Shown here: positions 1 to 7,794 of the stretch, in pieces
Position numbering within the stretch: position 1 is the stretch's first letter
How the letters are laid out: the number at the start of each line of letters is the position of its first letter
From: Sphingobacteriales bacterium TSM_CSS
GTDB lineage: Bacteria > Bacteroidota > Bacteroidia > Chitinophagales > UBA2359
Length of the DNA: 38,356 nt
Assembly (NCBI GenBank): GCA_002212985.1
Contig: NBMY01000125.1
Span: 1-38,356 of the forward strand
Direction: 5' to 3'
The notes under the pieces: generated by a model
What the model was told of the DNA's origin: nothing
The model's database searches: none
Seen by the model: only the letters and a program-made list of their open reading frames with translations
Translations under genes and position numbers: made by a program

Positions 1-129
1 TGTCAACTACAAATTTAATCAACCGCAACCTCTTCTTCCTATATTTTAGCCTTTTTGAAAAAAAATCCTTTCCCGACCTCGCGTTAAATGTAAACACGTG
101 CTGCGCCTAATACACAGCCTTGCACGTGA

Positions 130-161
130 TTTGGACATTTAAAATATATCTGCTACTTTTG
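130..161 (+). promoter_or_regulatory. Predicted Bacteroidota-type promoter for the alpha/beta hydrolase
   Basis: TTTG at 130-133 is followed after 20 bases by TACTTTTG at 154-161. This fits the known Bacteroidota sigma-factor consensus TTTG-N19-21-TAnnTTTG exactly. Transcription would start near 168 and give a leader of about 50 bases before the ATG at 220. In the rest of 1-219 I see no supported gene. A single TAAATTTG box lies on the minus strand at 10-17, which could serve a gene to the left of the window, but it has no partner -33 element. Confidence 0.6.
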
Positions 162-219
162 GCGGTAAAGCAAAACAGCCCTCTCTTTGCTGCATATTTA
201 ACCTGTTTCGGCTTTTGTT

Positions 220-1011
220 ATGGCATCAGAACAAGCATTACTACCTTATACCCGTACAGGACAAGGCCCATGCCTGCTGTTGCTGCACGGCTTTTGCGAA
301 GACCGTTTTATCTGGCAACATTTTTTGCCCGATTTGCTAGAAGAATATACCGTTTTAACCCCCGATATACCCGGCTTCGGGCAAGCGGCAGATGTGCCAT
401 TCGATTCCATAGACGAAATGGCAGACTTGGTGTACCGGCTTTTACAAACCCTCAAAATCAGCAATTGCGTGGTAGTTGGGCATTCAATGGGTGGTTATGT
501 GGCGCTGGCATTGGCAGAAAAATACCCTTCGGTTTTGGCCGGACTGCTGCTGTTTCATTCTACTGCCTACCCCGATGACGAAACTAAACGGCAGGGGCGT
601 CAAAACGCTATTGCTTCTGTAAAGCAATACGGAACACGACCATTTTTGAATCAGTTTTTTACCAACTTATTTACCCCTAATTTTGCCCAACAACACCCGC
701 AAATCCTGCAAACCTTGTTCCAACGTGCGCAAAATTTGCCGCCCCAATCTGTCATTGCCGCCATGCAGGCCATGATGCAACGCCCCAACAGAACCCCTGT
801 GCTGAAACATGCACAGTTTCCGGTAGGCTTTATTGCAGGCAGCCACGATACTTTTGTGCCCCTGCCTGCCACACTTGCCCAATGCAGCCTGCCCCACACG
901 GCAAGCATTTGCATTTTACCCAGCGCCGCCCATGCAGCCATGTTTGAATGCCCCCGGGAGAGTTTACATGCTGTAAAAGATTTTGCGGGTTTTTGCTGCT
1001 TCCTTGCCTGA
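220..1011 (+). CDS. Alpha/beta-fold hydrolase
   Basis: A 263-residue single-domain alpha/beta hydrolase. The N-terminal strand and oxyanion region is LLLLHGF (near residues 19-25). The nucleophile elbow is GHSMGG with Ser89, the acid is probably Asp210 in GSHDTFVP, and the base is His238 in AAHAAMF, so the Ser-Asp-His triad is complete. Length and layout match the broad esterase/lipase/MhpC-like family, from which no substrate can be inferred. There is no signal peptide, so it is cytoplasmic. The ATG at 220 sits about 50 bases after a good Bacteroidota promoter and just before the conserved core. It appears monocistronic: the next 377 bases are non-coding and repetitive. The family call is firm; the reaction is unknown. 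Confidence 0.9.
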   Translation: MASEQALLPYTRTGQGPCLLLLHGFCEDRFIWQHFLPDLLEEYTVLTPDIPGFGQAADVPFDSIDEMADLVYRLLQTLKISNCVVVGHSMGGYVALALAEKYPSVLAGLLLFHSTAYPDDETKRQGRQNAIASVKQYGTRPFLNQFFTNLFTPNFAQQHPQILQTLFQRAQNLPPQSVIAAMQAMMQRPNRTPVLKHAQFPVGFIAGSHDTFVPLPATLAQCSLPHTASICILPSAAHAAMFECPRESLHAVKDFAGFCCFLA

Positions 1012-1040
1012 ATTATGTTACCTTTACTCAAAACTTTTTT

Positions 1041-1368
1041 AATTATGAGTTATGAATTATGAGTTATGAATGGTTGATGATGTCGAACGGTTGGTGAGCC
1101 TGTCAAATGGTTGGTGAGCCTGTCGAATGGTTGGTGAGCCTGTCGAACGGTTGGTGAGCCTGTCGAACGGTTGGTGAGCCTGTCGAACCAATGAGTTGTG
1201 GATAGCTGCCCAAACCCAACGCCCAACTAACCAAATTAACCATCTATACGTCAAACAAAAATAAAAAATTGACAACCATGTATCTTTCTATTGTGTTCAT
1301 AATCTTCAAAATCGGGCAAGTTCATTTAGGAAAGCACATCTCATAACCCATAATTCATAATTCATAAC
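1041..1368. repeat. Intergenic element with inverted AT-rich arms (ATTATGA-type)
   Basis: The left arm at 1041-1070 is two copies of the 14-mer AATTATGAGTTATG plus AA. The right arm at about 1340-1368 is made of the same words on the opposite strand. GTTATGAATTATGA at 1049-1062 is matched perfectly by its reverse complement at 1355-1368, with about 290 bases between. The interior holds a 20-bp tandem array (1081-1188) and a unique AT-rich stretch (1189-1339). No gene is supported in the whole 1012-1388 gap: the minus-strand reading frame at 1057-1275 is only a translation of the repeats. The layout resembles a small non-autonomous element or a repeat insertion site, but no flanking target duplication was identified. 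Confidence 0.6.
1081..1188. repeat. 20-bp tandem repeat array, 5.4 copies
   Basis: Five full head-to-tail copies of TGTCGAACGGTTGGTGAGCC start at 1081, 1101, 1121, 1141 and 1161. A partial sixth copy TGTCGAAC ends at 1188. Copies 1, 4 and 5 are identical; copy 2 reads TGTCAAATGG and copy 3 TGTCGAATGG at the variable end. A degenerate half copy (GGTTGATGA) precedes the array at 1072-1080. The core TGAGCCTGTCGAA resembles a word that, from memory, recurs between genes in many bacterial genomes (TGAGCYTGTCGAA); this should be confirmed by search. There are no spacers, so it is not CRISPR. The 20-bp period is not a multiple of three, which argues against a coding repeat. Confidence 0.9.
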
Positions 1369-1388
1369 TTCCAACACCACACTTTATT

Positions 1389-2048
1389 ATGAAAAAAACG
1401 CTTATTGGTTTACTCTTCTGTTTTATATTCATATCATCGGGTTGTTTTACTGTTACCGAAGAAATAACGCTGCGCAAAAACGGTTCGGGTACGTCGCGCG
1501 TTACCATAGATATGAGCGGCATGATGGGAATGCTAAGCGCTTTTATTCCCGATTCGCTCAAAGAAAGCATGGATTTAAACCAGCTTATGAGTACCGATAT
1601 GGGTAAATTTACCACCGTAAGTGGTATTTCCAACGTGCGCTCAGAGCGTTTGAGCGAGTATTCCTATGCTATTTCCTATGACTTTGCCAACACCGAAGCG
1701 CTCAACAAAGCGCAAGCCCTTAGCAACGAAACCGACACCGGTTTTGGAAAAATGGACACCAAATTTACCTTTAAAAAGGGTAAACTCTGCCGCCAAACAG
1801 ATTACAGCAGCAGCGAAACCGCCGATGAAGAAGAACACAGCCTCGAAGATAGCAAAGAACTGTTTGCCATGATGGGCGAACCCAAATATACGGTTATTTA
1901 CCACCTGCCCTCTAAAGTTAAAAAGGCATCGGTAAAAGGGGTTGATGCAAAAGTGGACAAAGACGGCTCTACCATTTCCGTAGAATATAATTTTACCGAT
2001 TTTATGAAGGCCAAAGGTAAAATTATGGACCACTACGTTAAATTCTAA
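1389..2048 (+). CDS. Putative lipoprotein of unknown function
   Basis: A 219-residue protein. The N-terminus is a lipoprotein signal: MKK, a hydrophobic stretch and then SSGC, so Cys19 would be lipidated and the mature protein anchored in the envelope. The mature part begins with a beta-strand pattern (EEITLRKNGSGTSRVTID). It has a Met-rich segment at about residues 44-70, a Lys/Glu-rich middle and a C-terminal beta region. The 'charged strand, Asn-Gly-Ser-Gly turn, strand' start recalls small Bacteroidota and LppM-like lipoproteins, but I cannot assign a family. The ATG at 1389 is the only start that keeps the whole signal peptide. The gene is monocistronic and ends at a strong hairpin terminator (2102-2148). 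Confidence 0.8.
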   Translation: MKKTLIGLLFCFIFISSGCFTVTEEITLRKNGSGTSRVTIDMSGMMGMLSAFIPDSLKESMDLNQLMSTDMGKFTTVSGISNVRSERLSEYSYAISYDFANTEALNKAQALSNETDTGFGKMDTKFTFKKGKLCRQTDYSSSETADEEEHSLEDSKELFAMMGEPKYTVIYHLPSKVKKASVKGVDAKVDKDGSTISVEYNFTDFMKAKGKIMDHYVKF

Positions 2049-2101
2049 ACTCAGATGCCGGGCAATATTCTTGCCGAAGCAAAACCGGTACAAGTACAGT
2101 A

Positions 2102-2148
2102 AACAGGAAAGGGAATGCTTATGCCGCGTTCCCTTTCCTGTTTTTATT
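2102..2148 (+). terminator. Intrinsic terminator after the lipoprotein gene
   Basis: AACAGGAAAGGGAA (2102-2115) pairs perfectly over 14 bp with TTCCCTTTCCTGTT (2129-2142), with a 13-base loop. The T-rich tail TTTTTATT runs to 2148. It lies between the convergent lipoprotein gene (ends 2048) and the minus-strand gene ending at 2167. The T tract is on the plus-strand side, so it mainly stops rightward transcription. Confidence 0.85.
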
Positions 2149-2166
2149 ACCCCGAAGCAACCCTGC

Positions 2167-3438
2167 TTATGTTTTGCGTTTTTTCTTTTTGGCAGCCGGA
2201 AACAGCACATTATTCAATATAAGGCGGTAGCCCGGCGAGTTGGGGTGCAGGCTAAGGTCGGTTTCGGGTTCGCCTACTAAGTGTTGGTAATCTTCGGGGT
2301 CGTGGCCGCCGTAAAAAGTCCAGAAACCCTGTCCAAATTCGTTATGAATGTAGCGGGCTTCGCCGGCGGCTTTATTTTCGCCCATAATCAGCACGTCTGA
2401 CTTAATAAGGTCTTTTTTAAAGGCGGTGGTTTGCCCCATAAACCCCTTAACGGTTTGCGTATGGTCTTGGGTAAGCATGGTAGGCACGGGGTCCCATTTC
2501 GCCGAAAACTCAAATAGGGTAAAGTAATCGAGGTTTTTGGGCACATTGCGAGTTTGGGTGGCGTCAATATCAGAAAACTCATACTCATAAGGGTTTGCGC
2601 TTAGCTTAAAATCTTTAAAGGCAAAACACTTTGAGTAGTCTAATTTTTGCTGTGCGCCCGGGTCGGGGGCATCGCCGTCAAACATACGGTCGCAAATATC
2701 TGCACCGTCGGCGGCAAGGGCAATATCGTAAGAGTCGGTGGCAGAGCACATGGCAAACATAAACCCGCCGCCGGCTACGTACTGTTTAATTTTTTTAGCT
2801 ACCGCCAGTTTCATTTGCGATACTTTGGAAAAACCCAGTTGGTGGGCTTTATTTTCTTCGTACTTTACCTGATCTATGTACCATTGCTGGGTGCGGTAAG
2901 AGGCATAAAACCGCCCGTATTGGCCGGTAAAATCTTCGTGGTGCAGGTGCAGCCAGTCGTAATTTGCTAATTTTTCATCTAATACCTCCTCGTCATACAG
3001 CTTGTCAAACGGAATTTCGGCGTATTCCAGCACCAGCGTAACGGCGTCATCCCAAGGTAAATCGGGGTGGTGGGGTTTGTTGCTGGGAGTATAAACGGCA
3101 ATTTTCGGCGCTTTTTCCAATTTTACCACGTCCATATTTACTTCGGGGTTGGCAATTTCCTGTATTATGCTGTTGTACTGTGCATCGGGAACAATGTTGT
3201 AACTTACGCCCCTAACGCGGCAGGTTGCTTCCAACTTTTCGCTGTACTTAAACGCAAAACTTCCGCCTTTGTAATTGAGCAACCAATCTACATCTATACC
3301 ACTTTGCAATACCAAATAGGCAATGCCGTAAGCTTTAAGGTGGTTTTGCTGCTGTTCGTCCATATTCAGCAAAATATAGGAGGCCTGCATGTTGGCAGCA
3401 AAAAACATACAAAAAGCGGCAAACAATAATTTTTTCAT
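2167..3438 (-). CDS. Conserved Bacteroidota periplasmic protein ('asparagine synthetase B'-labelled family), function unknown
   Basis: A 423-residue protein with an N-terminal signal peptide (MKKLLFAAFCMFFAANMQA, then SYILLNMDE). Proteins starting this way are widespread in Bacteroidota, and as I recall are often labelled asparagine synthetase B. That label is not supported here: there is no N-terminal Cys2 nucleophile, no glutaminase domain and no synthetase PP-loop, and the protein is exported. Visible features are a strand reading KIAVYTP near residue 113, a His-rich WLHLHHEDF segment, and GGGFMFAMCSATD. The last resembles a class-I glutaminase-like Rossmann elbow with a Cys, but no catalytic triad is established. 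The C-terminus is Lys-rich (KKKKRK). The gene is convergent with the upstream lipoprotein gene. It is real and conserved; its function is unknown. Confidence 0.8.
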   Translation of the reverse strand: MKKLLFAAFCMFFAANMQASYILLNMDEQQQNHLKAYGIAYLVLQSGIDVDWLLNYKGGSFAFKYSEKLEATCRVRGVSYNIVPDAQYNSIIQEIANPEVNMDVVKLEKAPKIAVYTPSNKPHHPDLPWDDAVTLVLEYAEIPFDKLYDEEVLDEKLANYDWLHLHHEDFTGQYGRFYASYRTQQWYIDQVKYEENKAHQLGFSKVSQMKLAVAKKIKQYVAGGGFMFAMCSATDSYDIALAADGADICDRMFDGDAPDPGAQQKLDYSKCFAFKDFKLSANPYEYEFSDIDATQTRNVPKNLDYFTLFEFSAKWDPVPTMLTQDHTQTVKGFMGQTTAFKKDLIKSDVLIMGENKAAGEARYIHNEFGQGFWTFYGGHDPEDYQHLVGEPETDLSLHPNSPGYRLILNNVLFPAAKKKKRKT

Positions 3439-3602
3439 TCTTTGGTTATTTAACTAATCCTCAAACTGCGAGGCAAAATAAGTTGTTTTATAATTTATAA
3501 AGAACCCCGCAACCCAAATAAACTGTTTGCGGTGGTAAAAATTGCCTTTCAAAAATGCTTTTAACCAACTTTAACCTTTTTATTTCTGTAAATATGGTTT
3601 AT

Positions 3603-4028
3603 ATGAAACGTTTAACCCTGTGCATTATTATTTTTGCAACAAGCGCCTTCGTTTTCGGCAACGCCGCTTTTGCACAGTTCAGAAGCGCCGACCAAATTCA
3701 GGCCGAACGACTTAAAATGCTTTCCGAATCGAGCGAACGCACTACTACCGCCGGCTGGTTGTATAAATGCAACATGTATGACGAGGTTACGGTTTACTAT
3801 GTAATGCCCAACGACGAAATTTTACAAACCGATGCCAACGGAAAAATACATTTGGTAGGTTTTAAAGACCGCCCACCCTTGGGACGCGAAAAAGAATTCA
3901 GCTACATGATTTCCATAGTTACAGAGCCTGTCGTTACTTATGCCGTTGACCGCTACGGCCATGTTTGGCAGCGCAAATACCCTTATCAGGAAATTGTGGG
4001 ACAAACCGAAAGCAATACTTCCAAATAA
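3603..4028 (+). CDS. Small secreted protein of unknown function
   Basis: Taken from the ATG at 3603 the product is 141 residues. It starts with a clean signal peptide (MKRLTLCIIIF...) and a probable cleavage at NAAFA before QFRSAD. Earlier in-frame ATGs at 3555 and 3594 would add residues ahead of the signal peptide, so 3603 is preferred. The mature ~117 residues hold an aromatic beta-rich stretch (DEVTVYYVMPNDEIL) and a basic C-terminus. I recognise no domain. It is transcribed divergently from the periplasmic gene at 2167-3438 and converges on the adhesin gene ending at 4046, only 17 bases away. Composition and signal peptide support a real gene. Confidence 0.7.
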   Translation: MKRLTLCIIIFATSAFVFGNAAFAQFRSADQIQAERLKMLSESSERTTTAGWLYKCNMYDEVTVYYVMPNDEILQTDANGKIHLVGFKDRPPLGREKEFSYMISIVTEPVVTYAVDRYGHVWQRKYPYQEIVGQTESNTSK

Positions 4029-4045
4029 CGGTTTCATATCAGTTA

Positions 4046-7000
4046 TCAGCGTTTAACAACCTTTTTTACCACGCTTTGTGTGCCGTTGCTGAGGTACAAC
4101 AGGTAAACTCCCGGCGCCAAATCCTGCATGTCAATGGTGAAAGAAGACGGCAGCGGGTCCTGAAGGCTTTGCCCCGATATGGTTTTACCCCATATATCGG
4201 TCAGTTGCCAGTTTGCAATACCCGATGTTGGGTAGAGCGTTGTTGCTACCCATAATAGGTCATTCGCCGGATTGGGGTACACCTTAAAATTGTTTTGTGC
4301 TTCGGGTGTGTTTATGCCGGTTATTACAACCAACGCCTCGGCATAGGCAGTGCAGCCGTTGAGGGTAACTTCTACCCAATACAAACCCGGCCCTGCACTA
4401 ATGACGGGCGTAGTAGCGCCGGTACTCCACAAATAAGTGGCATTGCCCGGAGTGGTGGCATCCAGCACAACCTGCGCACCTTCATCGGTTTCAATTATTT
4501 GGGGCAGGTTAATCTGGGGTGCATTTCCCTGCACAACGGCGGTAGTTATTGCTGCCGCACAACCATCGGCATCAGTAACCTGCAGGGTATAATCGCCAGC
4601 GGGCAGGTTAGAAAAGCTAAATACTGTATCGCCGGTGTTCCATTGAGTACCGTCTGTTAACCAAAGGTAATTGTAGGGCGGTGTACCGCCGCTTAGGGTA
4701 GCGGTTACACTGCCATCTGCATCGTTGCAGTTGGCTGGCGTACTTTGGGCGCTGAGTTGGGGCGGCAGTGTTTGTAAAATCTGTGCTTCTGTCAATGCCG
4801 TGCAACCCGATGCGTCGGTAACGGTTACGGTATAAACGCCCGGCGCCAGGTTTTGCGCAAATCCGAAAGCATTAAAAGGCGCGCTGTAATCATAAGGGGC
4901 GGTGCCGCCGGCCGCGGTTACCCAAATTGCCCCGTTGTTTTGTCCGCACGTGGCGGCTGTTTGCTGCAATACCGACAAGACCGGCGCAGCAAGATTGGCA
5001 ACGGTAGCAGTAGTAGTTGCGGTACAATTATTAGCATCGGTAACGGTAACGGAGTAATTACCGGCAGCTACTCCGGCAATATCAGGGCCGGAAAATGCAG
5101 GGTTTACCCATTGATATTCGTATGGTGGCGTACCACCCAAAACAGTTATTTGTACCGAGCCGTTGGCAAACCCGCAGGTGGCCGCATTAACGCTTGCCAC
5201 GGCAACAGGCGCGGGGGTTCCGGGTACAATCTCGGTTTTTACTACGCTGCAACCATTGGCATCGGTAGCGGTAAGGGTATAGCTGCCGGCTGCCAGGTTA
5301 TTGTTTAGGGCAGTAGTGGCGCCGTTGTTCCAGTTATAGGTAACAGGCGGCACCCCACCAACAGGGCTTGCCAAAATAAAACCGTTATTCTGCCCGCAGG
5401 TGGCTTCCTGTATAAAAAAACTTACGTTGCTAAGGCTCAGCACATTCAAAACCGTGGCAGTTTGTATGGCAATACAGCCACTGTTATCCGTTGCGGTTAC
5501 GGTGTAGGTGCCTTCGGTTAAGCCGCTGGCAGCCGTGCCGGTTTGTCCGTTGCTCCAGATGTAGGTATAAGGCGGCGTTCCTCCGCTTGCCTCAACGCTT
5601 GCAGCGCCAATGGCCGTTCCGCACAAATCGTTGGTAACGGTTACTAAATTAAGGTCCGGTGCGCCGGTATTGGGCACAATGGCAGTATAAGTATCAAAAC
5701 AGCCGTTGGTGGCATAAACGGTTACGGTATAAGCGCCGGCCAGCAGGCCGCCCGCGGTAGGAGAATTTAGCGCAGGGTTGTGTGACCAACTGTAAGAAAA
5801 CGGCCCAATGCCGTTTATGGAAATAACGCTCACCGAACCGGTAGGCTGCCCACAGTTGGCTGCTACCGATGTTACCACGTTTATATCGGGTGCAGAATTA
5901 CTGGTGCCTACCGATGCGGTAGTTTGCGCCGTGCAACCCAGAGCGTCTTGCACCGTAACCGAGTAGGTTCCGGCATCGAGATTTGCTGCCGTAGCGCTGT
6001 TGAGCATAACATTATGCGACCACAGATACGTAAAAGGCGGAGTGGCGCTGCTGCCGGGCGCTACGGTAATGCTGCCGTTGTTAAGGTTGCACCCTTCGGG
6101 CAATGCGGTTACCACGCTAAGGGTAATATTGCTTTGCGAAACAAGGTTTACCGTTTCTACATCGGTACAGCCGTTGCTGTCGGTAACGGTGCAGGAATAA
6201 GAGCCGGCCGAAAGGTTAAAAGCCAGATTAGCAATTACGCTCGAATCGTGCGACCATTGGTAACTGAGTGGGGCAACGCCGCCCGATGCCAGCAATCCTA
6301 TAAAGCCGTTGCTTTGCCCGCAGGTGGGGTTGCTGGCGCTGTTTACCGATAAAGAAGGGCCGGCCACGCTGCTAACCGTAACCGATAGCTGGGCGGCACA
6401 GTTGTTGGCATCGGTAACCGAAACGAGGTAGCTGCCGGCTGACAGTCCGGTAGCGGTAGGTGCGTTAAGCATTGGGTTGTGCGACCATGTATAAATATAA
6501 GGCATGGCGCCACCCGTTACGCTTACGGTGGCAGCTCCGTTGTGCTGGTTGCAGGCATCGGGGGTTACGGCGGTTACGCTTAACGCCGGAGCGCCGGCAT
6601 TTACCACTGTTGCCTGTTGTGTAAGGGTACAGCCGTTGGCATCAGTTACTATATAGGAATAGGTTCCGTTGGGTAGCCCATTAATGGTAAAAGACGTTTG
6701 TCCGGTATTCCAGAAAATGGTGTAGGGAGCTTCGCCTCCCCAAACCGTTACGGTGATGCTGCCGTTGGTTTGCCCGCAGGCCGCAGGCGCGGCGGCGGCG
6801 GCGGCATTAAGCCCGCTACAGTTGGGCGCCACAATATGCACACCGTAATCTTCGGTTTCGCCAAAATCAAACGCTTCGCAGGGCAGCGGCGGAGCGTCGC
6901 CCTCGTTCAGCCATTTCATAGCTACGCGCAGGCGGGTTTCGCCCACGGGCACGGTAAGCGGTATGGAAAGCAGGGCGTTTACCGTTTCGGAGTTTACAGA

Positions 7001-7627
7001 GCCGGCATCAAAAACCAGTTCGCCTGCATCGGAAAAATCGTTATCGCGGTTAAAGTCTATCCAAACGCGCCAGTATTCGCCAAAAGCGCTGCCCGAAAAC
7101 CCGGGTTGCAGGGTAAGGGCATACGTTTCGCCCTGTTGCAAATCGGAATTAAAGGCGGTAAAATTGCCGTAACCGTAATTAACCCCCGATACATTGTTAA
7201 TTTCATTGAGCGCAACAGCTTCAATCCACTCAAAATTGGTGTTGCCGCCATAGGTAAAGCAATACGTATCGGAACAGCCTTGCGTGGTAAGATACAATGA
7301 ATTGCCAAACCCGCCCGGGCCTTCATCGCATACCGATTGCACCTGAAACTCGTACTGCTGGCAGGGAATAAGGTAAAAAACGGCTTCGTTCTGCAATATG
7401 GGCGTTTCTGTCCAATTGCTGCTTCCTACCTGTCTGAACCTTACTACATATGAGTTTGCCAAGGGGTCAACATTCCAAAACAAACTGGCAGAGGTGTAGT
7501 TAATTTGTGTCGCAACCAAAGAAGCAGGCGGATTGCAAACACTGCCGGCAACTGCGGATGCGGTGGTAAAAAAAGCTACTGCAAGCAGTTCAAAAAAGGC
7601 TATCAGGATTTTTTTTGAGGTAATCAT
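4046..7627 (-). CDS. T9SS-secreted adhesin: FN3, GEVED domain, ten SprB repeats, type A sorting domain
   Basis: The chosen start is the ATG at 7627, which places a signal peptide directly at the N-terminus (MITSKK... ending near ASAVAG). An in-frame ATG at 7675 would add 16 residues. The product is 1,193 residues. Domain order: fibronectin III-like module (~35-105, with VRFRQVGSSNW); GEVED domain (~120-265, ending FGETEDYGV); ten SprB-type repeats of ~75 residues (~265-1037), each with a Cys-x2-4-NG start, GG-x2-PY-x-Y-x-W, AGxYxVTVTDxNGC; an Ig-like strand region; and a C-terminal sorting domain beginning FKVYPNPAN and ending VVKKVVKR. The family knowledge is that SprB-like repeat proteins are exported by T9SS and serve as cell-surface adhesins, in gliders as motility adhesins. 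A role in attachment is inference. The gene is single, with a -7 promoter box at 7663-7670. Confidence 0.93.
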   Translation of the reverse strand: MITSKKILIAFFELLAVAFFTTASAVAGSVCNPPASLVATQINYTSASLFWNVDPLANSYVVRFRQVGSSNWTETPILQNEAVFYLIPCQQYEFQVQSVCDEGPGGFGNSLYLTTQGCSDTYCFTYGGNTNFEWIEAVALNEINNVSGVNYGYGNFTAFNSDLQQGETYALTLQPGFSGSAFGEYWRVWIDFNRDNDFSDAGELVFDAGSVNSETVNALLSIPLTVPVGETRLRVAMKWLNEGDAPPLPCEAFDFGETEDYGVHIVAPNCSGLNAAAAAAPAACGQTNGSITVTVWGGEAPYTIFWNTGQTSFTINGLPNGTYSYIVTDANGCTLTQQATVVNAGAPALSVTAVTPDACNQHNGAATVSVTGGAMPYIYTWSHNPMLNAPTATGLSAGSYLVSVTDANNCAAQLSVTVSSVAGPSLSVNSASNPTCGQSNGFIGLLASGGVAPLSYQWSHDSSVIANLAFNLSAGSYSCTVTDSNGCTDVETVNLVSQSNITLSVVTALPEGCNLNNGSITVAPGSSATPPFTYLWSHNVMLNSATAANLDAGTYSVTVQDALGCTAQTTASVGTSNSAPDINVVTSVAANCGQPTGSVSVISINGIGPFSYSWSHNPALNSPTAGGLLAGAYTVTVYATNGCFDTYTAIVPNTGAPDLNLVTVTNDLCGTAIGAASVEASGGTPPYTYIWSNGQTGTAASGLTEGTYTVTATDNSGCIAIQTATVLNVLSLSNVSFFIQEATCGQNNGFILASPVGGVPPVTYNWNNGATTALNNNLAAGSYTLTATDANGCSVVKTEIVPGTPAPVAVASVNAATCGFANGSVQITVLGGTPPYEYQWVNPAFSGPDIAGVAAGNYSVTVTDANNCTATTTATVANLAAPVLSVLQQTAATCGQNNGAIWVTAAGGTAPYDYSAPFNAFGFAQNLAPGVYTVTVTDASGCTALTEAQILQTLPPQLSAQSTPANCNDADGSVTATLSGGTPPYNYLWLTDGTQWNTGDTVFSFSNLPAGDYTLQVTDADGCAAAITTAVVQGNAPQINLPQIIETDEGAQVVLDATTPGNATYLWSTGATTPVISAGPGLYWVEVTLNGCTAYAEALVVITGINTPEAQNNFKVYPNPANDLLWVATTLYPTSGIANWQLTDIWGKTISGQSLQDPLPSSFTIDMQDLAPGVYLLYLSNGTQSVVKKVVKR

Positions 7628-7662
7628 GAACAGAATAGTAGCTGAGATAATGAAAACAACTA

Positions 7663-7670
7663 CAAAATTA
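7663..7670 (-). promoter_or_regulatory. Candidate -7 promoter element for the adhesin gene
   Basis: On the minus strand the bases read TAATTTTG, a perfect TAnnTTTG box 36 bases upstream of the chosen ATG at 7627. No convincing TTTG -33 element lies 19-21 bases further upstream. The position would put the transcript start between the two possible start codons (7675 and 7627), which favours the shorter protein. Confidence 0.4.
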
Positions 7671-7733
7671 AACAAAAAACCCGATTTTAACGGCTTATTT
7701 GCAGCACGCTAACAACTACCTGCAAGAAACATC

Positions 7734-7764
7734 TTGTTTATATGCCCAAAACTGCCTAAATTTA
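7734..7764 (+). promoter_or_regulatory. Candidate promoter for pcm
   Basis: TTG at 7734-7736 is followed after a 20-base spacer by TAAATTTA at 7757-7764. This matches TAnnTTTG in all but the last base. Transcription would begin near 7771, about 24 bases before the TTG start codon of pcm. Confidence 0.4.
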
Positions 7765-7794
7765 CGCTGGTTTTAAAAAATACCCGCCCTGCTT

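Noticed and set aside
1..120. Leftward promoter at 10-17 (TAAATTTG on the minus strand)
   Set aside because: It has no matching -33 element and the gene it would serve is outside the window, so it is noted but not called.
120..578. Plus-strand open frame of 152 codons overlapping the hydrolase
   Set aside because: It is a shifted frame over the well-supported alpha/beta hydrolase, with Arg/Phe-rich composition and no motif.
1081..1188. Possible CRISPR array
   Set aside because: Units are directly adjacent 20-mers without spacers and no cas genes are near.
1057..1275. Minus-strand open frame encoding a repetitive peptide (RQAHQPFDRLTNRST)
   Set aside because: It is a translation of the 20-bp repeats. 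The period is not divisible by three, and the open frame follows only from lack of stops.
2167..3438. Asparagine synthetase B
   Set aside because: No Cys2 nucleophile, no synthetase motifs, and a clear signal peptide. Kept as an unknown conserved exported protein.
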